From: Ophiura sarsii
Taxonomy: Eukaryota > Echinodermata > Ophiuroidea > Amphilepidida > Ophiuridae
Direction: 5' to 3'
DNA length: 64,000 nt
Assembly (NCBI GenBank): GCA_035610835.1
Contig: CM069455.1
Coordinates: forward strand, 53,176,639-53,240,638
Below the pieces are notes generated by a model. The model searched no databases. It saw only the letters and a program-made list of their open reading frames with translations, and had not been told where the DNA came from. Shown here piece after piece: positions 12,001 to 23,135 of the stretch; position 1 is the stretch's first letter; each line of letters begins with the position of its first letter. Made by a program: the position numbers and the translations under genes.

Positions 12001-14571
12001 ACTGTGTCAAATTTCAAAATCTGAGAGGGTGACCAGCCAAGATTTTCCACAAATTTGTTGATTTTGCATGGAATGACCCAATTGGATAGGCCTAATTTAG
12101 CTTTAAATTTTTGTTGATGCAAACACTTACTTGACAACATGATATAAGTAAAGCCCAAAAACAAAATAGCTAAAATATATAGTTAAAAATTTGCATGACT
12201 TGACCAGTTTTTAAAAATGACTTATTTTCAAAAGGAAGAGTCTATTCGTACAACTATTGTACGAATTAGGGCGGTATCGCTGTAATTCGCACAACTGTTG
12301 TACGAATAAGCGAGTTATCGATGTAATTCGCACAACTGTTGTACGAAGTACGAATTAGACGAGAGTCTCTGTTATTCGTACAACTATTGTAAAATAAAAG
12401 GGGAGTCCCTGTTATTCGTACAACTATTGTAAGAAGATGCGAGTCCCTTGGGGGAGTCCCGTATTCGCACAACTATTGTGGGAGTAATATTATTCTTACA
12501 CTATTTCAACTATTGTAATAATTCGACGGGAGGCCCCTCTGGGAAAGTCCCTGTTATTCGTACAACTATTGTACATGTACATTATATTAAATTGGGAGGG
12601 AGTATCTGAAGTATAACTGTTGTAAAAAATGTCAATGTCCCACACATCCCTCCTCAGACGCCTTCGAGCTTTTTGGGGGCACATCCCCCCTCAAACGCCC
12701 CCCTATTTGAGCTTTTAAACCATCTAACCAGCTAGCAACAACAATGGGGTTATAATGGGCTAAAAAGCCCGCCCACCCCTTGCAACACAACTTCCGCAAC
12801 AACGAAATGGTGTGGCGCTTCATTTCAAGGTATGTTCAAGGTATGTTCTATACTTAATTGATGCAGGCTTGATGTCAATGCAGGCTTGATGCTCGAATCT
12901 CATTGGTCCAGAGTCGTTGTGCGAATTACAGAAATCGTCGTGCAATAGGCTTGGGTGGCAAATTTTAGAAAATGGCTGCCGCATGAATATGGTCTATTTG
13001 TACAAAAGTTGTACGAATAGCCATTTCCTTTTCAAAATGGCCATGCGTTTTGAACTCGCCACCCAAAAATGGTGGTGTTGTTACGTATTTTCAAATTGTG
13101 ATCTGTTTAATTCATCATATCTCAGCAAAACAAAAAGCTATAGTCATGTTTTTGGTCTCATTTAAAAGCTAATTAATATGACTAACAAACCTGTATGAAC
13201 GATATAGCTTCTCAATTAACGAAGTTGTGGTTGATTGAATTGCGAATAGTCAAGGTGGAGGAGGGGGGAGGAGGAGGGGAGGAGGTACACATAAACTCTA
13301 TGGGAACGGGGCGTTTCGCGTGTGTAAACTTGACTAAATTCACCACTGCTAAAGTACTTACAGGGGCTACAAACTTGATTTTGGTCTTAATTTACAGCTA
13401 AACAATTCTGCTAATTGTTTTTAATCATTTTGAACTCTTTATGATTGGTTTAGTCTATAAAATACGAACTTTTATGTACGAAACTTCCCGTTTTCCTATT
13501 GAACACTGTAGTAAGTATTGCGGATGTGTTCAAAATCTAAAAGTTGCTGTGTTTTTTTAATTACTTATCCTATCATAGTCAAAGTATACATTTTCTGAAG
13601 GGAAATTTGATAAGGAATCCAAATATGGACTTACTTTTTCAGTTGGGGTTAGGGCTAAAATGTTTCAGTTCAAAATATGTTGAATTGTAGAAAAAAAATA
13701 ACATCATTTGGAACACCCTGTATTCTGAGATTAACAAACAACTGTGATTTTTCTTTCTCCAAAGTCAGTAGGCTTCCCCCATCCTCTAACCATATAAACA
13801 TTGTTTACTTTCAGTTTATTAATGTAAGTTAGTAATAAGCAATGCATTAAGTAACCCACTTTTTATCCGGAATTTATTTTTTCCACCCTGTATAATTTCA
13901 AGGTCACCCTGCATAATGAGTTGAAATGTGTATATTTAGTTAGATTGCTTGTGTCTTCAGCTTTCCAAAAATGTATACTTTTGCTAGTTTAGGGTTGGTA
14001 ATTGTGGAGATATTCTAAATTGAAACTCAATTATTGGTGTAAAAATCCAAATATTTGTGATGTAACGCTAAGGGTGGCGAGTTCATAACGCATGGCCAAA
14101 TTGAAAATGTTATGATCATTATGATTATCATGATGATGGAATGGTTGGATTCATGTCTATCTTTTATCTTGGAAATAAAACAGAAAGGAATCAATTGATT
14201 CAGATTATTTCAAAGGTAGTATAAATATTGTTATGCTGAAAGCTGTTTTAGCTTAGATAGATGTATCCCTCTCGCTTCAATTCAGTCAAAGTCCCGATTT
14301 TCGGACGAAATTAAAATCATGATTCATTTGGGCAGCAGTCGCGTGCAAGCTGCAAAATTATGCAGTCAATCCAAAATTTCCGTTGTTAGGCAGCACGTGT
14401 GAAGAGGGTAATTGGGGTTGAAAACGGCTTTTATTGAACGATGAATCCATTCAATAAAATAAGACACTCAACTTTTCCGTGGTCTAACTGTAAAACAATT
14501 AATTTAATTACCTTTGCACCATCTTTCATCATTTGGGCGAAGCCCGGAGCTTTTCCTATGTTCATCGCCAT
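1272..14571 (-). CDS. CCT8: CCT8: T-complex protein 1 subunit theta, first eight coding exons (3' part outside window)
   Basis: Subunit of the cytosolic group II chaperonin TRiC/CCT, which folds actin, tubulin and other proteins with ATP. Minus-strand exons: 14571-14512, 7898-7728, 7316-7185, 6269-6071, 5076-5015, 4555-4418, 3493-3422, 1445-1272. All have AG acceptors and GT donors, and phases join without a break into 336 residues. The start reads MAMNIGKAPGFAQMMKDGAK, like known CCT8 N termini. Exon 2 holds GPNGMNKMVINHIEKLFVTN. Exon 3 holds the ATP-site motif GDGTN (about residues 98-102). Exon 4 holds MSKQYGNEEFFGKLIAQAC. Exon 8 ends GAIALPQL. Vertebrate CCT8 has about 548 residues, so roughly 60% is here and the C-terminal equatorial part lies left of base 1. 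Intron 1 is 6.6 kb and packed with repeats. The methionine at 14571 is preferred over the one at 14565 because it matches family length. Identification is by recognised family sequence; I ran no search. Confidence 0.96.
1530..2623. mobile_element. Non-autonomous mariner/Tc1-like element with ~210-bp inverted repeats
   Basis: The ends CAGCGTGTATCAAAAAG and the complement of TTTCGATACACCCTG are flanked by TA (1528-1529, 2624-2625). Inverted similarity runs inward for about 210 bp on each side, through the matching segments TTTGACTATGTGATAGCC and ATATCTCAGCGAATCAATAA. The centre has no long open frame. It sits in CCT8 intron 7. Confidence 0.85.
2638..2927. mobile_element. hAT-like MITE, 290 bp
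   Basis: An 8-bp direct repeat ATTACTCT flanks it at 2630-2637 and 2928-2935. Ends CAAGGTTCAAGATAACAGGG and, inverted, CGAGGCTCAAGATAAGCGGG match at most positions. An 8-bp duplication with CA-starting ends fits hAT. No coding capacity. Confidence 0.85.
3765..4448 (-). repeat. Tandem partial copies of CCT8 exon 6 plus its splice donor
   Basis: The 3' part of exon 6 with the start of the next intron is repeated with a 130-bp period: equivalent points fall at 4189, 4319 and 4449, the last leading into the true exon. A third, more diverged copy at about 3765-3890 is cut by a SINE. On the minus strand each of the two good copies reads AENAKIAVFSCPVDTSHTET plus K and then the donor GTAAAT, identical to the real exon end. 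A TTACAAAGCAG sequence before the copied coding part could serve as an acceptor. They may be skipped relics or alternative exons. Confidence 0.85.
3891..4192 (-). mobile_element. tRNA-derived SINE
   Basis: On the minus strand the head reads GTGTGGTCGAGTGGATAAGG (A-box-like) and later GTTGTGAGTTCTAGCCC (B-box-like), as in a Leu/Ser-type tRNA. The body ends in GAAAGCGCTATAATATT with an ATT/TTA-repeat tail at 3891-3909, typical of SINEs that borrow a LINE tail. It lies inside the most diverged copy of the duplicated CCT8 exon 6 segment. Confidence 0.85.
7966..8287. repeat. 46-bp minisatellite, 7 copies
   Basis: Seven head-to-tail units starting ATTACTGAGCAGGTGGATAC cover exactly 322 bases. The visible difference is one C-to-T change near the end of the fifth unit. 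It lies in CCT8 intron 1 and is abutted on the right by a MITE. Confidence 0.97.
8290..8621. mobile_element. MITE with AGGGGTAGAATTTCG ends
   Basis: A 15-bp perfect terminal inverted repeat (AGGGGTAGAATTTCG) bounds 332 bp. Subterminal parts carry GCGAATC/GATTCGC-type motifs (left GATTCTCGCGG, right CGCGAATCGATTCGCGG). The target duplication is not clear. Related motifs occur at 3540-3650 without recognisable ends. Confidence 0.75.
8943..9024 (-). tRNA. tRNA-Asn(GTT)-like gene with enlarged variable region, probably a pseudogene
   Basis: The minus strand gives an acceptor stem GCCTCCG paired with CGGGGGC (one T-G wobble), a D arm with stem GCGC/GCGC, and a perfect anticodon stem TTCGG/CCGAA around loop CTGTTAA (anticodon GTT). 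The T loop is TTCGAAG. The T stem has one mismatch. Between anticodon and T arms lie 14 bases (AGGTTGGTAAACTT) instead of the usual five, apparently from a local duplication of GGT-rich sequence. A T-run (TTTCTTTTT) follows and could stop RNA polymerase III. It lies in CCT8 intron 1, same strand. The internal A and B boxes look intact, so it may still be transcribed. Confidence 0.72.
9025..10828. other. CCT8 intron 1 stretch without recognised gene
   Basis: I see only A/T-rich sequence, a short dyad AAGTAAGC-type motif near 9780-9800 repeated near 10335, and CG-containing simple motifs near 10480-10510. No open frame resembles a known protein. Confidence 0.5.
10829..11148 (+). mobile_element. 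Harbinger-like MITE, copy A
   Basis: Ends GGCTAAATTTTAAAAAAATC and, inverted, GGCTAAATTTAAAAAAAAAT run into a shared TTTGTCTCAAAGCTC block. Left flank TTA and right flank TTT probably derive from a 3-bp TWA target duplication. The same family occurs inverted at 23703-24008. Confidence 0.8.
11590..11775 (+). repeat. Interspersed repeat, copy 1
   Basis: Shares ATGGGTCTAAAATCCTTA, GGTAAATGTTTGGGTCA and the spacing between them with 23136-23285, at clear but imperfect similarity. Family unknown; ends not defined. Confidence 0.7.
12240..12640. repeat. Cluster of short dyads built on TTCGTACAACTATTGTACGA
   Basis: About eight copies of a dyad of the form CGYACAACTRTTGTACGAA or its decayed half recur at irregular 40-80 bp intervals, often followed by GAGTCCCTGTTATTCG. 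Two further half-sites occur at about 12920 and 13000. Period and spacers vary, so it is not a simple satellite. Function unknown. Confidence 0.7.
13039..14097. mobile_element. Inverted-repeat element with GGCCATGCGTTTTGAACTCG ends
   Basis: The left end GGCCATGCGTTTTGAACTCG plus CCACCC is matched, inverted, by GGGTGGCGAGTTCATAACGC ending at 14097. The interior (1.06 kb) has no coding sequence I recognise and includes a purine-rich G block at 13258-13285. A target duplication is not evident. Confidence 0.6.
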
Positions 14572-14841
14572 GTTGCTATCCTTTTTCTTCCAGCAAATTC
14601 AGCGTCCCACAGTGCTTTGCGTTAGTCATCTTGGTCATGTTGGTGGCGCTATTTGCTACAGAAATTTGTACCAGGGGAGACAGGAATACTTTGAAACTAT
14701 AATTACATTTGGGTAAAACACATTTTTCTTCCCGCGAGGGAAGTATAATCATAACACCTCCCTGGTATAATAATACCGCGTTTAAACCCTTTCGGATCCA
14801 CATAACGACTTTTTTTGACCTTGCAAAATTGTTTGACCTCA

Positions 14842-14862
14842 CCCCCCCCCCCCCCCCCCCCC
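14842..14862. repeat. Poly-C tract
   Basis: Twenty-one C. Similar C or G tracts lie at 20418-20440, 24096-24122, 27547-27571 and 39634-39656. Confidence 0.95.
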
Positions 14863-15075
14863 ACACTTATGTGAAATTCGCGAGGTGATACGTGACTTAC
14901 CCCAAAAATGCGGGCAACTGGCAACTTTTTTCGACGGAAAATAAAAAGTATCATGAAAAAACATGGCTACGCCACCAGGTCGAACTGGTGCTCACCGGGA
15001 AAAAATACCTTTCCCCCCCCCCCCTGACAAGTGACCCTGGCTACGCTACTGCGGGCGCTACTGCTGAGCTAGTCC

Positions 15076-15248
15076 ACTCGTACGGCCTTGTATAATTTCA
15101 CTGTCACACAATCGAACAACACCCCCTGATCATACTTCCCATCCGAGAACCGACCAAATACAAGTATACTCGTACGGCCTTGTATAATTTCACTGTCACA
15201 CAATCGAACAACACCCCCTGATACTTCCCATCCGAGAACCGACCAAAC
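15076..15248. repeat. 92-bp tandem duplication
   Basis: Two copies beginning ACTCGTACGGCCTTGTATAA at 15076 and 15168. The second lacks a few bases after CCCCCTGAT. No coding content. Confidence 0.95.
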
Positions 15249-15565
15249 TTTTTCCCCGGGTGAGATCAGAGGATGGGGAGCGGTCCATGGGGAGTGAGCC
15301 CTCTATCGGTACATGTTCATATAGTGACAAAGAAAAGGAAAAAGGTATGCTATAGTCGACTACTGCTGAGCGTGCAGACCATAGTGACTCAATGACTAAT
15401 TTAGTAATAGTATAATAATATTAGTCAATTAGTAAATTTTGTATCTTTGAAGAATAAAATGGTATGTTTTAACTAAGTTTAAGTTAAAAAACACAACAAA
15501 AGAAACTAAAAATGAGCGTGATGCAGACTATCATGGTAAATCAGTGTTGTGACTAATACTAGTAT

Positions 15566-15660
15566 TACACTGCAAAAACAAGGGTGTTAAAAATAACACC
15601 ATCCAATCAGTGTTATTTCAACACCTACCAGTGTTATTTCAACACCTACCATCCAGTGTA
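15566..15660 (+). repeat. Fragment of a CACTGCAAAAACAAGGGTGT repeat
   Basis: Begins CACTGCAAAAACAAGGGTGT and carries internal CAGTGTTATTTCAACACC duplicated in tandem. A related left end is found at 44350, immediately before the large satellite array. Confidence 0.6.
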
Positions 15661-17474
15661 CCCAGCAAACACAGAACGTTTCCGCAACGTTGCACCTAGG
15701 TTGCAGTTAGGTTGCGTCATTTAAAACGTTTTAACAACGTTTTTATAACGTTACGGTTTGGTTGTGATTTGGTTGTTTTAAGTTGGTCCGTTGAAACGTG
15801 AGCAAAACGTTCTCTGAACGTTAAAGTTTAGTTATAGTTTGGTTGCACTTAGGTTGTGGTTAGGTTGTCATTATAAACGTTCTTACAACGTTATTATGAC
15901 GTTGCGGTTTGTTTGTTTTAGGTTGGTTCTTGGAAACGTGATTAAAACGTTCTCTGAACGTTGCATGTTGATCATCGGAAACGTTTACATAATGTTTTAA
16001 CAACGTTGTAACACTCAAATAGTTGGTTGTTTTAGTTTAATCCTTTAAACGTGAAAAGGATGTTCCCTGAACGTTGTAGTTTAAGTTCTAGTTTGGTTGC
16101 ACTAAGGTTCTGGTTAGGTTGTCATTAAATACGTTCTTACAGCGTTATTATAACGTTGCGGGTTGTTTGTTTTAAGTACCAAATCACACCCAAACCGCAA
16201 CGTTATATATATAACGTTGTAGAAACGTTGTAATGACAACCTAACCACAACCTTAGTGCAACCAAACTAGAACTTAACTGCAACGTTCAGAGAACGTTTT
16301 GCTCACGTTTCAACGGACCCAAACCGCAACGTTATATATAACGTTGTAGAAACGTTTTAATGACAACCTAACCACAACCTAAGTGCAACCAAACTAGAAC
16401 TTAACTGCAACGTTCAGAGAACGTTTTGCTCACGTTTCAACGGACCAACCTAAAACAACCAAATCACACCCAAACCGCAACGTTATAATAACGTTGTAGA
16501 AACGTTTTAATGACAACCTAACCACAACCTAAGTGCAACCAAACTAGAACTTAACTGCAACGTTCAGAGAACGTTTTGCTCACGTTTCCATGGACCAACC
16601 TAAAACAACCAAATCACACCCAAACCGCAACGTTATAATAACGTTGTAGAAACGTTTTAATGACAACCTAACCACAACCTAAGCGCAACCAAACTAGAAC
16701 TTAACTGCAACGTTCAGAGAACTTTTTGCTCACGTTTCCATTGACCAACCTAAAACAACCAAATCACACCCAAACCGCAACGTTATAATAACGTTGTAGA
16801 AACGTTTTAATGACAACCTAACCACAACCTAAGTGCAACCAAACTAGAACTTAACTGCAACGTTCAGAAAAAATTTTGCTCACGTTTCCATGGACTAATT
16901 AAATAATGAATTACATTTTATTTAAAAAGGTTTATTACGAATCAAAATTTTAATACAAAACAATTTGGCATTACAAATTTGATGTACTAATCTAGGCGTA
17001 TACAGGGTGACCCAAAAAATGTTAACACTCTGGGCACATAAGATATCTTAAAAGGACAGGAACACACGGGTCTAATCTTGATGTATTATGAAAGCTGAGT
17101 AAATAAGCTTTCATTTGCATTTTATTGCGTTCCAATTGGTTATTTAGAACGGGAGATATGCTTCAGCAAACATGAGGAAGCAAAATCGGCTTGGTCCAAT
17201 TTGCATTAATTACAACTATGATTACGAACTTGTAAGAAGCGCAATATGCTCTTTTCTAAGCGTGTAAATCCGTTAAAGTTTGAATCGAATTCGTTCCTCG
17301 TGGGTATTGCACATGGAAAAAGAGTATAGAACTTGAACTCATGACAAAATACCTGTATAATTTATGTGCAATATATTTATTTATGTCTTTTAAGCTTGAA
17401 AAGAATCTGGCTTCATCACGACGTTCATATAACGTTCATATAACGTTTACACAACCAAATTATGTTACCTGGGC
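15660..17474. mobile_element. AACGTT-rich inverted minisatellite element
   Basis: A CCCAGCAAACACAGAACG start and a TTATGTTACCTGGG end enclose dozens of AACGTT motifs. In the left arm (to about 16180) the units read GGTTGCACTTAGGTTGTGG. From about 16180 to 16900 the complementary strand of the same unit is repeated, with a regular 150-bp period (CACGTTTC at 16431, 16581, 16731, 16881; the first copy at 16304 is shorter). The two arms form a head-to-head inverted array. The 16900-17400 part is A/T-rich filler, starting near 17000 with a mariner-type CAGGGTGACCCAAAAAA end. Confidence 0.75.
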
Positions 17475-18169
17475 TGTAATCGCTAATAACCCGGGAGCAC
17501 CGCAACACTTTTAAGTTTTCAAAACTGAATTTTTGCTATTTTAGGTTGCTAATGATTTTTGAAGACTTTATAACCCCTAGTATCACCCCTCTGCTGGATA
17601 CCTATCAACATATTCACACAGCTCATTTTACAGGGGGGTCAAAGTTTGGTTTTGTACAGGGAAGTATAGGGAGAGCTGAATTTGTTTTAAACCTGGGGTG
17701 CATTTCTTTGTTGAAAGGTGTATCATGATACATTTGGTATTAAATGATAGCTGTATATCAGTATTATTTTTCCCCATGTTTAAACCAGCATTTTTATAGC
17801 TTATATGATGTAATAAATCAATTTAAATACTTAATTATAGGGCGCCCTCACTTGACCTGTCACAAAATATATTAAATGTATGGAATGCCATTAGTGTAGT
17901 AACTTAATTATCAGTGTTTATCATCTATAAACCATGTGTTCTCTTTGATAAATATGTATTATGATAAGTAAACATGGCTTATGGAGAAATCAAAAGTTGA
18001 ATCAATGTTTTTTTCGACCAATAGAGATGGTTTATCACATGTAAAAAATGTGCATTGACTAAATACATGAATGGCTTGCCATATTCAAGCATGTTGTATG
18101 GATATAATAAATAGTCCATCTCAGATCAGAGTCCAAAAGTAAAATGCTGTTATAAATGGGCATTGCAAA
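17475..18169. other. Intergenic, nothing recognised
   Basis: A/T-rich sequence between the AACGTT element and the diverged tandem repeats. The short open frame at 17546-17728 has no recognisable motif. Confidence 0.5.
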
Positions 18170-19260
18170 AGTGATTTTGTATGCTTAATATTATTTTAAA
18201 TACCAATAGTTTATAGAATATGCCAAATTTGCTCACCGGGGGTGCCACTCCTCATGCCAAGGGGTCCCATTTAGTCATGGTTAATTAAGACTGTCCAATA
18301 TCATTTTTTTTTTTAATTGTGTTTTCATTACATGTTTTTACACATATTAAGAGTCATTTTCTCATTTAATAAAATTGAATGCCAATAGTTGATATGATCT
18401 GCCAAATGTACTTCCCCGGGGGTACCACTACAAAGCGGGGTCTATTCAATAACAGGTTAAATGATTGGTGTTTTCATACATTGGTGTTTTCATACATGAT
18501 TTGTATTCACACATACATGTATGAGAGTCAGTATTTCCCACTGAATGCCATAAGAACATAACATGTGCCAAATATGATCCCTCAGGGGTGCCACTCCTCC
18601 TGAGAGGGGGGTTATATTTACTGGGTTTCAGTGCCCCCCTACCAAAAAAGGTACATTTTAAAGTTTTAAATGTTTTCGTTACATGTGTTTACACACATCG
18701 AACGTTATTTCCACGTTTAATACAACTTTGAAGGCTAATAGTATAAATATTATCTGCCAAATGTACTTCCCCGGGGGTACCACTTTCGAGCGGGGTCTAT
18801 TCAATAACGTGTTTTCATTTGCATACATTGGTATTTTCATACATTATTTCAGACATATTATATTTACACATAAATGATAGTCATATGCTATTCTGAATGC
18901 CATAGAACATAAAATGTGCCAAATATGCTTCCTCAGGGGTGTCACTCCTTTTAGAGGGGTTATATAAACTAACTGTTAAGCTTAAGACAGTTCGATTTCA
19001 ATTTATTTGTTTTTTATTTTATTTTAATTTTCCTTTTTTTCACAAAATATTAAGAATCATACGAATTTGAATGCCAATAGTTGACATAATGTCAACTATT
19101 GGCATTCAAATTCGTATGATTCTTAATATTTAATTTAATCTGCCAATTGTCCAATTTCAATGATCTTGGTATATAATTATCCTGAATGCCATTGCCATTA
19201 GTACATAACATGTTCCATTTTTCTCCTGGAGGGTACCACTCTCAAGAGCAGTCCTAAGGG
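18170..19260. repeat. Diverged tandem repeat of about 160-190 bp
   Basis: A block of form TGCCAAATGTACTTCCCCGG plus GGGTACCACT recurs with landmarks near 18232, 18411, 18574, 18765, 18925 and 19222. Between landmarks come GTTTTCATTACATG-type and GAATGCCAATAG-type segments. The last interval is longer because of the palindrome at 19045-19131. Confidence 0.75.
19045..19131. repeat. Perfect 87-bp palindrome
   Basis: Arms of 43 bp (19045-19087 and 19089-19131) are exact reverse complements around a single central base. The arm contains GAATGCCAATAGTTGACAT, the motif of the surrounding diverged repeat. Confidence 0.95.
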
Positions 19261-20869
19261 ACCGTTCATTATTTCGCCCGCCGGATTCGAACGATAAAAA
19301 TCCAACAGCTTCCGAGGCTTCACCCCCTTGACCCCCACAAAAATGAAATTTATTTAATTATGAAAGTTTATTCAAATTATGCGATGTATTTAAACCTTCA
19401 AATATTCATTTAACATCGGGATTCATGGGATTATGACAGTCAAATTTAGTACAAATATAAAAGCTGTTCGAGCCGTCTATGCGCGCATGTGCCTACAAAA
19501 TTAAGTTTATTGTTTTAGAAAATCGTTAAGAGCAAAAATATATCTCAATCATGGCAAATTTAAGTGTAAACGTGCACTGTTATCATGTGAAAGATGATGA
19601 TCCTTTACCTAAGTGGATTTAGATATGTGCAAGCTTTTGAATTTGTCCCTCTCCTGTACATGTTTTAAGCAGGTTGTGTGAAATATAAATGACGAAAGAT
19701 ATTACTTACTACGACATTCTGTGCTCCATGCTCTTTCCACTTAGTAAGATCATTTATACATGTAATATCGAAGATATTCTCAGACTTAAGGATTTGTAAA
19801 TCATTGTGTATGTGTATGTCATGCTATCTTCTTGTTATCATTAAAATATGAGAAAGAGTATGGTAAATCAGTGGGACACTGGGTAAATACAGGTAATTCT
19901 AACAAATAAGGGATTTCACTTTGTCCTGCACTACATGTACATGGTGTGCAGATATAATAAACATCACCGAAAATAATGTGAGTTGTCGCAACGGTTATTA
20001 TAAATATTATTTCAAATGGCACAATATCTCTTATTTGTCAAGGAAAAAGAATGGTTAAACAAAAATAAAGTACCAACATTCTTATAACATTTATATGGAT
20101 CAATCGATGTAAGGCAAAACATATCACAAAATATGGAAATATCATGAAATGAAACACATTTGATACAATTTTCTAAGCATATGAGGAGTAGAGACTCATG
20201 ATATGAATATCTTAGGTTAATTATTTCTTTCATTCCATATAGACATGTAAGAGACAATGCGAATATGCAAAATACTGCATTTTAAGGACTGTTTTTAACG
20301 AATAAATTAAAACCAATTTATCTTACATGAAAAAGTTGTTAGATAGGAGTTCCTTGTCTGATTTCCCTTCATTTGAATCCCATATTTACATACTTTCGTC
20401 GAGGTTCCGATTTGACACCCCCCCCCCCCCCCCCCCCCCCTTGGAATTCCTTGTAGGGGGGTATGTGTGAAACTTTTGTGGGGTTTCCCGGAAACTGGTA
20501 AAACTACTTATTATGGGCTACCAAGTTACATGGTGCAACCGAAAATAGCATGAAGTATAACAAAAAGTGTCTCGGTGCTCCCGGGTTAATGCTCCTGATA
20601 TCAAGAGAGCGATTATTGGACAGTTTTGGGGGGTATTTGAGGGGTTAAGACTCATGATAGGAAGATCTTAAGTGATTTTTTTCTGTCATTCCAAGATAGA
20701 TATGTCATGGGCAACATATGTTCAAGAATTTTTGCAAGATTTAATGGCTTTGTAACATTGTAAATGTGGTTGTCTTCTTTTAAGTCAAATTGTGTTGCCG
20801 AATATGCAAAATACTGCATTTTAAGTACTGTTTTTTGCAAATAAATTGAAAATGGTTGATCATCTTACT
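19261..20869. other. Intergenic, no gene recognised
   Basis: A/T-rich DNA with a 23-base poly-C at 20418-20440. CCCCCTTGACCCCCAC at 19320 and a few 100-bp weak repeats (ATATGCAAAATACTGCATTT at about 20262 and 20802) are the only structure I see. Confidence 0.5.
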
Positions 20870-22205
20870 ATAATTCACCGTATGTTGTATGTATGTATGT
20901 ATGTATGTGTGTATGTATCCTGAAAAGGCTTTCTCAATTTGCATCTTAAAGCCGCGAATATTGCACTGATAATAGATGATGTCTTGAGACAGGTTATAAG
21001 CTATAAATGGCCGAAAACCGTACAGAATTGACCGAGATATGAGCAAAATGATGTCCAATTTAGGCCTTTTCAGCCCGGCTTTTGAGACTAATTTCTACGG
21101 GCCATGTTGGTTTTTCTCTGCGTACACTGTAACCATGCAGTCGGCGCGCGTTACACATAGCGCGCAGCAGTGCGCCATGCAAAATAAACGCGCACACGCA
21201 CTACACCCACGCACCCCTACACACGCGGGCGGGCAAATATTGGAGAAATACGCTGCGCCACGGGAGTTGGTTTCGGTTTAGGCCTTGGGGTTGCATAAGC
21301 TACGGGGCGGGGGCGGGGCGGTTAGGGGTTGTGTGTAATGATCCCTTTAGGCCTAGGTTATGTTATGGTTATGTATATAGTTTGGGATGGGGTTAATAAA
21401 GAAATGTATTATTAAATTGCGTAACGATGGTGTCAGATGTGGGATTTGATACTGTATGTGACACGCGGGCGGAAAAATATTGGAGAAGTACGCCGCGCTA
21501 CGGGAGATAGTTAAGGTTAGGCCTTGGCGTTGAGATAAATTGCGGGCGGGGAACTTTGGGCTTTGGGCTTGAGGTATGCCACGGGGAGGGGCGGGCGGGG
21601 CGGTGACGAATGGGGGTTGTGTGTAATGATGTTATGTGGTTTGGGAGACAGGGGGTTAATGAAAAAATGTGATGCTAAATTGCGTAACGGATATGCCACT
21701 GGACGGGGGCGGGCCGGGAGGGACAGGGAGGGGGAGGGACGGTGGGGTACGGGAGATGGTTAAGGTTTAGGCCTTGGTGTTGAAATATGCCACGGGGCGT
21801 GTGCGGGCGGGGGGGGGGGGGGTATTTTCAAAACAAAACAAAAATTGAAATTTAAAAACTTTTGAATTAGGCTACAAAACCTTTTGATTTAAAACAAAAA
21901 TGTTTTAAATATTGTTCTATTCCTATGTGTTTCGTTATAAATGTTCAACACTTTATTTTTGTAGGTGTCTATCTGGTAGGCCCTACTCCTAGCGGGAGAG
22001 CCCGTCCGCAGGACGGGCGTGCCGCTAGTCTTACTATAATTCACCGTATGTTGTGAGTATGTATCCATAAAAGGCTCTCTCAGTTTGTAACTAAACGCCG
22101 TGTACTTTGCAGTGATAAAAGATGATTATAATGTGAGTGTTATAAGCTATAAATGACTGAAAACCGTACAGAATTGACCGAGATATGAGTAAAAAACCAT
22201 GAAAA
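20870..22205. repeat. Direct repeats flanking a GC-rich segment
   Basis: Two related segments starting TTACTATAATTCACCGTATG lie at 20870 and 22034. Both continue to ACCGTACAGAATTGACCGAG (about 21016 and 22164). A GTAT microsatellite follows the first start at 20885-20918. Between them lie GC-rich lines with GGGCGGGG motifs and a hairpin GAGCCCGTCCGCAGGACGGG near 21990. Confidence 0.75.
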
Positions 22206-22211
22206 CCCATG

Positions 22212-22311
22212 NNNNNNNNNNNNNNNNNNNNNNNNNNNNNNNNNNNNNNNNNNNNNNNNNNNNNNNNNNNNNNNNNNNNNNNNNNNNNNNNNNNNNNNNN
22301 NNNNNNNNNNN
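22212..22311. other. Assembly gap, 100 N
   Basis: Exactly 100 undetermined bases, the usual placeholder for a gap of unknown size. The repeat at 20870-22205 ends at its edge. Confidence 0.99.
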
Positions 22312-23135
22312 AATTAATAGTATCCCTGATGCCATGCTAGTTTAATCAGTTCCAAATTGGCGAGAAAGCTTCATGTTTTACCTCTTCGCGCGCAAAAGTA
22401 ATCCAAGCACGATTAATATGGCCACGCGTATGCGGTTTTGGCCTCACACATGCGTCACGCTGAGATTAAACTTAAGTTTTTTTAACATAAATTAAAGGCT
22501 AAACTATTTAAAGCCATCCCATATTATTAAGTTAACGTCAATGACTATTTTATGCCCGGGCACCCTGACCTTGTATACAATTGCTGAAAATCTATATCAA
22601 GCATGTGCAACCTTTTCTACTACCCGGGCCTCATTGTGATTTTGAGATCCATGCACGGGCCGCAGTGATTGTCAAACATTCCAAAACACATCCGGATACC
22701 CGCTTCTCTTCACCATTTTAACCAGGGTTTTTAAACCGCAATCACAAGTTTTTTCCTAGCGCGCGAAAATTTTCGACTTCATACTTATTTTTGCTATGAT
22801 TGAGAAACAATTAGGTCTGTGCACTTTTGACCATCATAATTCCATGATTCTTGTCAAATGAACCGACAGTGCCAATCTCAACCGACACGACAGTCAATAT
22901 TGGGGGGAAATTGCCCCCTCGTCCCCCTATGGCTACGCCACTGCGTCACCCTACTAATTATAAGGGAGGACACTACTAAATCGATTCGCTAAGTGTAACC
23001 TTGGAGTTCCGGTTAAAACGGACCTCATCCGCACGCGGCCCACGGGCCGCAGGTTGAACACGCTTGATCTATATGCCCGGGCACTCTGACCAGAGCCACC
23101 TGGGGGGTACTTAGTTCAAAGCCATTATTTGTAAA

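Noticed and set aside
16900..17100. Complete mariner element near the CAGGGTGACCC end at 17000
   Set aside because: No second inverted end could be found.
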